Positions 8,884 to 17,650 of a stretch of DNA of 64,000 nt are shown in pieces. The stretch covers positions 26,463 through 90,462 of the forward strand of contig CAZNAP010000001.1 of NCBI GenBank assembly GCA_964571145.1, read 5' to 3'. The stretch is from Suilimivivens sp964571145. GTDB lineage: Bacteria > Bacillota > Clostridia > Lachnospirales > Lachnospiraceae. How positions within the stretch are numbered: the stretch's first letter is position 1; every line of letters begins with the position of its first letter. Made by a program: the position numbers and the translations under genes. The notes under the pieces were generated by a model that was given only the letters and a program-made list of their open reading frames with translations, did no database searches and had not been told where the DNA came from.

Positions 8884-9752
8884 TAAAAATATTAAATGGA
8901 ATTCACGAAACCGTAGCCTATGATGCCTATCACGGTTTGAAACTTTATCATAACAGCGAAGCAGAGGATTATCCTGTCCATTGGCACACTGCTTTGGAAA
9001 TCATCATGCCAATCAAAGGTGTTTATACGGTTATCATTGATAACGTTCCGCATACTTTTGACGAAGGCGATATTTGGATTACTCCACCGGGTACACTGCA
9101 CTCTCTGACCGCTCCTCCCGAAGGAGAACGTATGATTATGCTGTTCGACTACAGCCTGATTTGTAATGTAACCGGTATGGATTCGTTGTTACATACTTTA
9201 CACCCCTATACTTTAATTACCAAAAAAGACTATCCTGACTTAAATAAGAAGTTAGCTTTCTATCTGGAAGATGTCATTCGTGAATATGATAATCAAATGC
9301 CCTTTACAGAGGCCTGTATTTATTCCCTTATGATTCGTTTTTTTGTTGCTCTTGGTCGCACCAGTTTTAATGCTGATGTGAAATTCCCTGGAATTACCAC
9401 CAGCAAGCAGCATGAATATGTAGAAAAATTTATGATGGTCTGCAACTATATTACCGACCACTGCACCGAGAACATCAGCGTAGATGAACTGGCTAGCCTG
9501 GCAGGCTTTTCCAAATTTCATTTTGCCCGTTTATTCAAGCAATTTTCCAGTTTGTCCTGTTATGAATATTTAACCCAAAAACGAATTGCACACGCAGAAA
9601 GTCTTCTGATTGAGCCGGATATTTCCATTACGGAAGTGGCTATGCGTTCCGGATTTAACAGTCTTTCCACATTTAACCGTATATTTAAGGCGGCTAAGAA
9701 CTGTACTCCTTCCGAATACAAAAACCTCAACCGCCAAAATTTAAAAAAATAA
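8880..9752 (+). CDS. AraC family transcriptional regulator
   Basis: A 290-residue regulator with an N-terminal cupin-type sugar-sensing domain (about 15-150; HWHTALEIIMPIKG is the barrel motif) and a C-terminal double helix-turn-helix (about 185-285). The first helix pair is in VDELASLAGFSKFHFARLFK and the second ends in SGFNSLSTFNRIFK. It is divergent from the GH3/GH67/lplBCA operon and convergent with the GH2/esterase genes, so it is the obvious local activator. The inducer is probably xylose, an aldouronate or a xylooligosaccharide; this is inferred, not visible. Confidence 0.92.
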   Translation: MIKILNGIHETVAYDAYHGLKLYHNSEAEDYPVHWHTALEIIMPIKGVYTVIIDNVPHTFDEGDIWITPPGTLHSLTAPPEGERMIMLFDYSLICNVTGMDSLLHTLHPYTLITKKDYPDLNKKLAFYLEDVIREYDNQMPFTEACIYSLMIRFFVALGRTSFNADVKFPGITTSKQHEYVEKFMMVCNYITDHCTENISVDELASLAGFSKFHFARLFKQFSSLSCYEYLTQKRIAHAESLLIEPDISITEVAMRSGFNSLSTFNRIFKAAKNCTPSEYKNLNRQNLKK

Positions 9753-9817
9753 TATTAATGTGAATTTATCACCATTAAATTAAATAAGCAAATCACTCAA
9801 AGATAAACCAATCAAAA

Positions 9818-12800
9818 TCACCCAAAAACAAACCAGTCAAAATCAAAATAGCTGCCCGGCAGGAATACAAATGTGATTTCCCATTTTCCTGCCATGGGTG
9901 TCAATGTAAATTCTCGTTCCATCCACTCCTCGCATTGTGCAAATTCCACTATCTGCTTGCTTTCCTGTTCCCCATTAAAAAAGCGTACATGAATGGTATT
10001 ATTTCCTTTTGGTGCGCGTCCTCTGATTCTTAATTGATTGGCACTTCTTTCGCCAAAATCCATCTCTTCGAATTGAAGAGAAACATTATTTCCTATTTCT
10101 CTAACTGTCTGTTCTTCCACCCTAAAGCTGTCTCCGATAATATGATTCGCAGAAGCAGCCTGCAGTACCGACCACGCCTTTTCATACTTTCGGAAGGAAA
10201 AGCCTTTGATATGTATTTTCTGACGTACCAAAAAGCTAAGTGTTGTAATGCCTTTTATACGCCTTGCCAACTGCCAAGTCTCTTCCTGATAAACATTCCA
10301 TATACTGGGCTTTTGATAAATGACATCAGCCAGTAATTCACTGTCATCTTTACCCGGTATTCCTTCCCAAATTTGAATGGGGTATGCCTCATCATTTAAA
10401 GCAAAAATCGGTACAGTGATCACATCGGAACCTAGCGGACCAAAGTCAATATTCTCATAAATAACACAGGTATCTCCGCCCCTCCCGGTAGCTACACCGC
10501 GTTCATTTCCATTACCCGCTTCCCCTATAATTGACGTATAGAGACTGCCTGCTATAAAATCATATGGATTCAAATATGCCGGTCCTAATCCCTGTATTGT
10601 AAATTCCAGTTGAGAAATCAATCTGATTTGATTCGTTCCACTTTTTGACATACAGCGCAGTCGAAAGCTTCCATCTCCCAAAGCTTTCATAACAGCCTTG
10701 TTGCCTTCTTGTTTCACTGTTACCAAATTCGAATCTACGCCGCTATCATTCACCACTCTGAAAAACAGTTCGTGATCCTCTGCGTTTGCCGGCTCTATTA
10801 ATGCTTCCACCGTCAGTGTTTTCTTGTCCTGTGTAAAAGCGCGGCCTTCTTTGGCCTGCAGGATTATCTTTCTAACCGGAATTTCATCTGCTTTTCCCAT
10901 CACTAAAGGAAGATTTTGATTTTCCTCCAATGCACTTAATCCAGGCAAAGTCAGATCCATATCTTCTGCTTTCTTAGCAGAAAAAGTCATCTGTGCCTGT
11001 GCCAACCCTTTTCCTGAAACAGTCATCTGTATATCACCAGGCTCCAGTTTGGCAGCAATAATTGCCAATAATTTGCCGTTAAATAAACGACGACTGGTTC
11101 CCTTGTAGCTGTCATAATCTGTACTGTCACCGTTATCCAGACCCACCAGTCTTCCGACACCTGTAACCGCTACATTTACGCGATCGCAGGCATTTTCCAC
11201 AGCATACCCATCCTTGTCCATCATACTGATTTCCACAAAAATCAAATCTCTGCCGTCTGCCTGCAGAATTTTTTTATCAGCATGTATACAAATCGAAGCA
11301 GAATTTCCAAAAGAATGTTGTTCACTTCTGGCTATTTCGTTTCCTGCTTCATCATACGCAATCGCTGTTATCACGCCTTCTCGATAGGGTACTTGATAAT
11401 CTGCAAATATCTGTTTACCGCTTCCGGGTGCATGAGATAATGTTTGTTTACCCTGACTGATTCCGTTTAAAAGCAGTTCTACCTGCGGTCCGTTTGAGCA
11501 AACACGCACATCAATCATCTGGCCTTCGTTAAAATCCCAATAAGGGAACACATGCACCATTGGTGCTTTTTGATAATCTGTCCATGCTGATTGCCATACA
11601 TAATACGCATCTTTGGGAAAACCGGCAGTATCCAGTTGGCCAAAATAAGAATTTTTCGTATGGTACGGAGTCGGCTCTCCGATATAGTCAAATCCGGTCC
11701 ATATAAACTGTCCCAAAGAAAATTCCATATCCCGATCCATTGTAACGCAATCTTCTATGGAACGAGCGCCCCAACTGGTGGGACTGTTTCCAAGAGAGGA
11801 ACACTGTTCGTCATCATCTGCCAGAATTCCTGCGTGTAACGGGAAATGATAGACCCCTCTGCTTTGTACAATGGAGGAGGTTTCACTTCCATAAATAACC
11901 CAGTCCGGATGCTCTTTATGATGCTGTTCATAATATTTCTCCGAATAGTTATATCCTTGTATTTCTACTAACTCTGCACACTTCTGCGCATTTTCCCAAG
12001 GCATATAATTGGAACCTATGGTTACCCCGGCATTCCCTTCTGGATCAAATTTTCTTACCAGCTCCCGTAATCTGACGGTAATTTCCTGACCGTGCGCATC
12101 TGCATGGGTATCATAAATCTCATTACCGATACTCCACATGATGACACTGGGATGATTCCTGTCTCTGCAAACCCAGCTTTCTACATCTGCCTCGGACCAC
12201 TTCATAAAGAATCGTGCATAATCAAATTCTGTCTTAGAACGTTCCCACATATCAAACGCTTCCGATATCAATAAAATACCCATTTCATCCGCTAACTCTA
12301 CAAAACCGGGTGCCATCATATTATGGGTACCTCTTACTGCGTTGACACCCATTTCTTTTAATTTCTTAAATTTTCGTTTCATGGCCGCCGGATAAAAAGC
12401 AGCTCCCAAAGCACCCAAATCATGGTGTTCACAAACGCCGTTTAATTTCAAATGCCGATCATTTAGGAAAAATCCTTTTTCGGTATCAAACTTTATTTTT
12501 CTAAATCCAATTGTATTCTCTTCTTTTTGCAGCACTGTTTTATTTTGTAATACGATATCCGCTTTGATGAGTTCGGTCTGCAACGTATACAATACCGGAT
12601 TTTCGACATCCCACTTTTGAGGGTTTTTCACCAGATATTTTACACGATTTCCACCCGTTTCCAACTCCAGCTGTTCCATAGTAATTTCCTGTAATGTGCC
12701 GTCTGTTGTCTTCTGAAAGAGTCGTTGAACAATTTGTACCTCATCAGTATCAGATAGCCCTTTTACCAATGTGTTTACCTGCAGGACAAAATCATCTCCC

Positions 12801-13276
12801 TGTGGCTGACTGCTTACATAAATACCATTTTCTTCTATGTAAATCTTTTTTGTCTCTTTTAACCATACATTTCGATAAATACCGGCACCTGAATACCAAC
12901 GACTGTTAGGACTTTGGAAACAGACACTGACCAAAATCTGGTTTTCACCCTGTAACAGAAATTCTGTAATATCCAAGGTGAATCCTGAATATCCATATTT
13001 CCATTCCCCTGTTTTTGCTCCATTCACATAAACCGTGCTGTCCATGTAAATTCCTTCAAAGCAAAGAAAGACCTTTTGCCCTGCGTTTTTCTCCCAGACA
13101 AAGGTCTTTTGATACCAGCCGATACCGTCCTTGTATAAATTCTCTGAATCATAAATCAACCAGTCATGGGGCACATCCACCGGTTTAAATTCCAGCTTCT
13201 GTGCCTCTGCCTGTTCTTTCGTCGTCCCTAACGGTGTAAGCAAAAAGCGCCACCCGTCATTAAACAGATGTTTCAT
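9818..13276 (-). CDS. GH2 glycoside hydrolase, beta-galactosidase-like, large
   Basis: A 1152-residue family 2 enzyme. Domains in order: sugar-binding jelly roll (about 1-145), Ig-like domain (about 150-265), TIM barrel (about 266-560) and long C-terminal beta domains, including an Ig/invasin-like segment near 660-760 and another beta-rich module to the end. The acid/base is Glu386 in IMWSIGNEIYD and the nucleophile Glu465 in VIYGSETSS. There is no signal peptide. In a glucuronoxylan locus it may act on beta-galactosyl or alpha-arabinopyranosyl decorations, but the exact specificity cannot be read from sequence. It lies 90 bases after the esterase on the same strand and is probably co-transcribed with it. 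Confidence 0.88.
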   Translation of the reverse strand: MKHLFNDGWRFLLTPLGTTKEQAEAQKLEFKPVDVPHDWLIYDSENLYKDGIGWYQKTFVWEKNAGQKVFLCFEGIYMDSTVYVNGAKTGEWKYGYSGFTLDITEFLLQGENQILVSVCFQSPNSRWYSGAGIYRNVWLKETKKIYIEENGIYVSSQPQGDDFVLQVNTLVKGLSDTDEVQIVQRLFQKTTDGTLQEITMEQLELETGGNRVKYLVKNPQKWDVENPVLYTLQTELIKADIVLQNKTVLQKEENTIGFRKIKFDTEKGFFLNDRHLKLNGVCEHHDLGALGAAFYPAAMKRKFKKLKEMGVNAVRGTHNMMAPGFVELADEMGILLISEAFDMWERSKTEFDYARFFMKWSEADVESWVCRDRNHPSVIMWSIGNEIYDTHADAHGQEITVRLRELVRKFDPEGNAGVTIGSNYMPWENAQKCAELVEIQGYNYSEKYYEQHHKEHPDWVIYGSETSSIVQSRGVYHFPLHAGILADDDEQCSSLGNSPTSWGARSIEDCVTMDRDMEFSLGQFIWTGFDYIGEPTPYHTKNSYFGQLDTAGFPKDAYYVWQSAWTDYQKAPMVHVFPYWDFNEGQMIDVRVCSNGPQVELLLNGISQGKQTLSHAPGSGKQIFADYQVPYREGVITAIAYDEAGNEIARSEQHSFGNSASICIHADKKILQADGRDLIFVEISMMDKDGYAVENACDRVNVAVTGVGRLVGLDNGDSTDYDSYKGTSRRLFNGKLLAIIAAKLEPGDIQMTVSGKGLAQAQMTFSAKKAEDMDLTLPGLSALEENQNLPLVMGKADEIPVRKIILQAKEGRAFTQDKKTLTVEALIEPANAEDHELFFRVVNDSGVDSNLVTVKQEGNKAVMKALGDGSFRLRCMSKSGTNQIRLISQLEFTIQGLGPAYLNPYDFIAGSLYTSIIGEAGNGNERGVATGRGGDTCVIYENIDFGPLGSDVITVPIFALNDEAYPIQIWEGIPGKDDSELLADVIYQKPSIWNVYQEETWQLARRIKGITTLSFLVRQKIHIKGFSFRKYEKAWSVLQAASANHIIGDSFRVEEQTVREIGNNVSLQFEEMDFGERSANQLRIRGRAPKGNNTIHVRFFNGEQESKQIVEFAQCEEWMEREFTLTPMAGKWEITFVFLPGSYFDFDWFVFG

Positions 13277-13365
13277 ATAAATATCCCATACCTTTCCTGC
13301 TTTATGTATCCACTTTATGATGATTTTCTCTGTAACTATTCACTCTGTGTTTAGTCTCTCAATAC

Positions 13366-15282
13366 TTATTCAACAGCAAGTAAAAAAGGACTCATCGGAA
13401 AGCCCGAACGGTTGTAAATCAACGCTCCCGAATTCGTATTCTTATAGCAATATCTCACTTCGGTCGGTTTGCCGGAGAAAGCCGTGCAGGTCAATACCAG
13501 TTTGTCATTATCTATCTTTGCTTTCGCCGGATAACAATTGCCATCTTGCCCTACCAGTTCAAAATCCGTAATACGTTTTCCTTTGTTGGGAGAATAGGCA
13601 TATAATCCACCTTTTGCATTTTTACAGGTTAAAATCAGCTGACATCCTCTACCCTCTTCCGGTGTACTAACTTCCTTCTTACTAATCTGAGGCCCGGTGC
13701 ATTCCGAATGTATGCCATACATAGAATCTGCTGCCAGCATAGCCAGTCTGGTTCCCACATCTTTTTTATTTAATGGATGTAAATCATTATCCTCTCCCAA
13801 ATCGATTGCAACTACCATGCCTGTTCCCGGCACAGAAAGTGCCTGCCTTTGTAATTCACGCAATTCCGGCCAGCCGCTTCCCGTCTCATGCTCATCGCTG
13901 TCATATAAATCAATTAGGAAATTAGGAAGCTGCACATAAAAGAATGGCAGTTTTTCATCTCCCCAGTTTTTTCGATAACCGTCAATCATTCTCTTGGTTA
14001 AATCCAAATAATCATTCGGCTCATGGGTATTGGATTCTCCCTGATACCATAATACTGCACCAATGGTATACTTATGGCAAGGTGCCACCATACCATTATA
14101 GAGTCCCGTTGGTTTCCAACTGATAAAATCAGTTTCTCTGATTTGTGAACAAACCGCTCCAATCTGATAGAGCCAAAGTCCATCCAGTGGAATCTCCCCA
14201 ATATCATTAAATATAGCATATTTTTTATCCGGTGTGAACCTGCCTTGACCATTCTCGCATTTCACACGAATGACGATTTCATTATTTCCTTCTTTCAACA
14301 AGCCCTCCGGAATCAGATACTTGCGAGGTGGATATTGATATTCTGTATTACCTACCTTAATCCCATTGACATATACAGTATCACTGTCAACAATCGTGCC
14401 AAGCCATAGTTTGGCAGCTTGTCCCGCCATATCCGCTGACACATAAAAGTTTCTGCGAAACCAGACGCTGCCAATAAATTTGGCCAGTTCTGTATCCCTG
14501 AAAAAGAAGGGTAGCATAATGGGACGCCAGGTGGTTTCATCCAGATGCTCGCTTTCCCAGTGCCCTTTTAATCCCATATCATAATGATCTAAAGCAGTAT
14601 GCCAATCCTCCATCTGCTTTTGATTTAAAGCAATTCTTTCCTTCACAAAATCATCATCTGCATATCGGTCAGCCAGTTCTAACTGTCGTTCATAACCTGC
14701 CAGCATTTCTCTGCTCATCCAAGACTCAATTAAGGAACCCCCGAGGCTGGTATTAATCAATCCAACCGGAACGCCTGTCGTCTGATAATGCTGTTTGGCA
14801 AAAAAGTACGCTGTAGCAGAAAACTGTAAAATCGTGTCAGTACCTGCTGATTTCCATTCTCCTGACTCCAGTTCCTCCAAAGGCGCATGGAAGTTTGTAT
14901 GTTCGATTATCTTAAAAGTGCGAATCATTGTATTGTGACAATTTTCTATTTCTTCCGGATATCGATCTTGCACACGTGCCATTGGTAATTCCATATTGGA
15001 TTGACCCGCACATAAAAAAACATCTCCAACTAAAATATCGCCGATGATTTCTTCATTACCTTCTTCATCATTGATACACATGGTATAAGGTCCACCTGCC
15101 ACCTGTGCTTCAAGAGTGACTTCCCACTTGCCATCAGATCCGGTAATTCCTATATATTCTTCACCCAAAAAACAGACCATGATTTTTCTATCGGGTAGGT
15201 CATAGCCCCATATATGAGTCCTCTTTTTTTGTTGCAAAATCATACCATCACTAATCAGCCTTGGTAATCTCAATTCATTCAT
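13366..15282 (-). CDS. SGNH-type carbohydrate esterase (sialate O-acetylesterase-like)
   Basis: A 638-residue cytoplasmic SGNH hydrolase of the 9-O-acetylesterase/acetylxylan esterase type. Block I Ser95 is in LCAGQSNMELP, and the late Asp/His pair is in DNDLHPLNKKD. A galactose-binding-like jelly roll (about 235-350) interrupts the catalytic fold, as in known members. I start it at the ATG at 15282, which has GGGGG about nine bases upstream; 39 further in-frame bases upstream have no ribosome site. In this locus it most likely removes acetyl groups from imported xylooligosaccharides. It is upstream of GH2 on the same strand. Confidence 0.82.
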   Translation of the reverse strand: MNELRLPRLISDGMILQQKKRTHIWGYDLPDRKIMVCFLGEEYIGITGSDGKWEVTLEAQVAGGPYTMCINDEEGNEEIIGDILVGDVFLCAGQSNMELPMARVQDRYPEEIENCHNTMIRTFKIIEHTNFHAPLEELESGEWKSAGTDTILQFSATAYFFAKQHYQTTGVPVGLINTSLGGSLIESWMSREMLAGYERQLELADRYADDDFVKERIALNQKQMEDWHTALDHYDMGLKGHWESEHLDETTWRPIMLPFFFRDTELAKFIGSVWFRRNFYVSADMAGQAAKLWLGTIVDSDTVYVNGIKVGNTEYQYPPRKYLIPEGLLKEGNNEIVIRVKCENGQGRFTPDKKYAIFNDIGEIPLDGLWLYQIGAVCSQIRETDFISWKPTGLYNGMVAPCHKYTIGAVLWYQGESNTHEPNDYLDLTKRMIDGYRKNWGDEKLPFFYVQLPNFLIDLYDSDEHETGSGWPELRELQRQALSVPGTGMVVAIDLGEDNDLHPLNKKDVGTRLAMLAADSMYGIHSECTGPQISKKEVSTPEEGRGCQLILTCKNAKGGLYAYSPNKGKRITDFELVGQDGNCYPAKAKIDNDKLVLTCTAFSGKPTEVRYCYKNTNSGALIYNRSGFPMSPFLLAVE

Positions 15283-15460
15283 TATACTTGTCCCCCGACT
15301 TAAAACAAAAAAATCCCACACTATATTTATACAGATATTCTATATAAATATTAGTATAGGATATTTTTTTTCAGCTTTCTTTTCATTTCAAACGGAGTTA
15401 TGCCCAAATATTGCTCTTATAATTGGTTTAATTAATAAAATAATCCTGTTTCTTTACTCA

Positions 15461-15697
15461 TTATTTCTTAATTAATTTGAAAACTCCAATAATAACGCAG
15501 GCACCAATTACAGCAGCAATAATACTTCCAACAAAACCGCCTAATGAAATTCCAATTAATCCCAACAGGAAATTGCCCACAATGCCACCTACGATACCGA
15601 GAATTGCATTTAAAATAAATCCGTTACTGCTCTTCATAATAAGACCAGCAAGCCACCCTGCAATTGCTCCAACGATAATACTAATAATCCAACCCAT
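15461..15697 (-). CDS. GlsB/YeaQ/YmgE family small membrane protein
   Basis: A 78-residue, glycine-rich, very hydrophobic protein with about three membrane segments and the family pattern GAIAGWLAG, then GIVGGIVGNFLLG. Members are called transglycosylase-associated or general stress proteins, but their molecular role is not settled. A good AAGGAGG-like site precedes the ATG. It stands alone between the xylan locus and the subtilase gene. Confidence 0.88.
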   Translation of the reverse strand: MGWIISIIVGAIAGWLAGLIMKSSNGFILNAILGIVGGIVGNFLLGLIGISLGGFVGSIIAAVIGACVIIGVFKLIKK

Positions 15698-15825
15698 TTC
15701 TTTTTCCTCCTAAATAATTGATGTTTTTACTATAGTATCTATTCTTTTATCAGCAAATATATCGGTCACTGCATCGAAAACATGAAGAATAATAAATAGA
15801 TTTGTTTTTTTTGTTTTTTTGATAT

Positions 15826-17544
15826 TCACACGCCTGCCAGGACTTCGAAGGTGCCCGCGATGTTCAAATACCCATATCCGTACTCCCGGTTGGGATAGAC
15901 TTCGCCTGAGGTACGATTGGCACCACGAATAAGATAGTTTTTTAATTCACGGTTTTCCACCCAGCGCTGATTGCCTTCCACCACTGCCCACTGCATAAAC
16001 TGTGCCGAGGCACCTGCGGTAATTGCAGCTGCCAAACCCGAACCAGTCCCTTTTCCTAAAATTGTACTGACATTCACGCCCGGTGCACAAAGGTCCGGTT
16101 TGATTTGACCCAGTCGGGTGTAGCCTCTCCCTGATTCTGCCCAAAAGCTACCGTCAGTATCCTGGTAAGCAGTCGTTGTAATAACCTCCCTGACATTTGA
16201 CGGTTCTGTCAATGTTGTATAAGGAGACGGCCGTAAAAAGTAGGTGTCGCTTTCAATAAAATTACTGATTGGAAGCCACACATGAAATGTATTCTCTGCA
16301 TTTTGCCCATCTGTGATAAATACACGCAGCGTCCAAATTCCGGGAGTCGGGTCCACAAATCGGAAGAAAATAAGTTCTTCGCCTGAGCCCCGTTCAACCA
16401 GCACATGATACACTTGAATTCTGGTTCTCTCATAAATAAAGGAAAAATCCTGGCTGCTTTGACCTCGAAAATCCATTCTGGCCGTAGTCTCACCGCCGGG
16501 AGCTCGAATTGAAATTGCATGATTGGCAGAAATACTTCCCCACAGCTCTGCTGTGAAGCCATTCTCCCCATCCCCTACTCTGATTTCTACATTATCAGTA
16601 GTTTCCAAAAGTCCTTCCACAGTTGTTCCCACATAATGATGTGCACTGTTGCCTTCATTTCCGCCACACACTATAATGGTTCGACTGCGCCTGGTGGCTA
16701 TTTCGTTCATGTAATCAGCCAGTACGGAATGTCCCTCATGGTCGCCCATATTACTTCCCAAGCCAAAACAAATCACCAATGGGCGGGTCAGTGAAATCGC
16801 ATAGCTTTCCAGATAACGAAGTGCCACTAATAGATCACTTTCTGCATAAGCCGGTTCATCCTCTGATACCAGATAAAAATCCCGTAAATGTTGTTTCGCT
16901 TCTCGAAGCTTCACCATTACAATATCAGCTTCAGGTGCTGCTCCCTGAAATCTGAGTCCGCTTCCCAGTGCAGATCCTGCTGCCACACTGGCAAGAGCTG
17001 TACCATGTCCATTGTCATCATAACTGGGAACCACCTCTCTGGGATTTTCACTCTGCAAAGCCATATTGATTATTTCTCTGCGATATTCTGTTCCATACAG
17101 AATACCAGCAGGCGGCTCACCGGTCTGTATGGTTTGGTCCCATATCCCTAGAATCCTGCTACTGCCATCTTCGTTTCGAAAAACGTCATTATCATACTGA
17201 ATTCCTGTATCCAGAAAACCGATGACAACACCTCGACCAGTCAGATCCAATGGTTCACGCTGTACCTGCGTAATGCCGCTGCGAATCAGTGGTGTCGGAT
17301 CAAAATTGCCCCCTCCCGTGAACTGTATCTGCATCAATCCATATAATTTAGGAATGGCAAGGTAAGTATAATAAGGTATATTCAGTGGTGGAACCTCGTT
17401 TCTATTTACATAGGCAATACCAATTTCTCCGTCTACCGGCTGATAGACCAAATCTGTTATGTTGTCGTCAGGATCCAGCGGAACTATAAAATCCGTGACA
17501 ATATCATAATAATCATTTGAAATGATTTTTTTCCTGTCTGTCAT
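15826..17544 (-). CDS. Csp-like S8 family subtilase, predicted pseudoprotease
   Basis: A 572-residue subtilisin-fold protein resembling the Csp proteases of Clostridia, with the typical jelly-roll insertion (about 300-440). Asp112 (GFLDTGIQYD), His180 (DDNGHGTALAS) and the oxyanion Asn (GGNEGNSAHH) are present. The serine loop reads TGSGLAAAITAGA instead of TGTSVAAAITAGA, so the nucleophile position (residue 503) is Gly. It is therefore probably catalytically dead, like C. difficile CspA and CspC in spore germination. It has no classical signal peptide. It follows clpX on the same strand with a terminator-like hairpin between them, and the hairpin contains its ribosome-binding site. Confidence 0.85.
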   Translation of the reverse strand: MTDRKKIISNDYYDIVTDFIVPLDPDDNITDLVYQPVDGEIGIAYVNRNEVPPLNIPYYTYLAIPKLYGLMQIQFTGGGNFDPTPLIRSGITQVQREPLDLTGRGVVIGFLDTGIQYDNDVFRNEDGSSRILGIWDQTIQTGEPPAGILYGTEYRREIINMALQSENPREVVPSYDDNGHGTALASVAAGSALGSGLRFQGAAPEADIVMVKLREAKQHLRDFYLVSEDEPAYAESDLLVALRYLESYAISLTRPLVICFGLGSNMGDHEGHSVLADYMNEIATRRSRTIIVCGGNEGNSAHHYVGTTVEGLLETTDNVEIRVGDGENGFTAELWGSISANHAISIRAPGGETTARMDFRGQSSQDFSFIYERTRIQVYHVLVERGSGEELIFFRFVDPTPGIWTLRVFITDGQNAENTFHVWLPISNFIESDTYFLRPSPYTTLTEPSNVREVITTTAYQDTDGSFWAESGRGYTRLGQIKPDLCAPGVNVSTILGKGTGSGLAAAITAGASAQFMQWAVVEGNQRWVENRELKNYLIRGANRTSGEVYPNREYGYGYLNIAGTFEVLAGV

Positions 17545-17545
17545 A

Positions 17546-17590
17546 CAAAAAACCTGCTGTCATTTTTATTACTATATGACAACAGGTTTC
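17546..17590 (-). terminator. terminator after clpX that sequesters the S8 ribosome-binding site
   Basis: On the minus strand AACCTGTTGTCAT pairs with ATGACAGCAGGTT and is followed by a run of T. The run ends two bases before the subtilase ATG (17544). The only plausible Shine-Dalgarno sequence (AGCAGG, eight bases from the ATG) is in the 3' arm of the stem. Confidence 0.75.
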
Positions 17591-17650
17591 AAAACGTCTT
17601 ATTTATTCCACTATTCAGTTATTCATTTATTCAGCTATTCTATGATTCTG

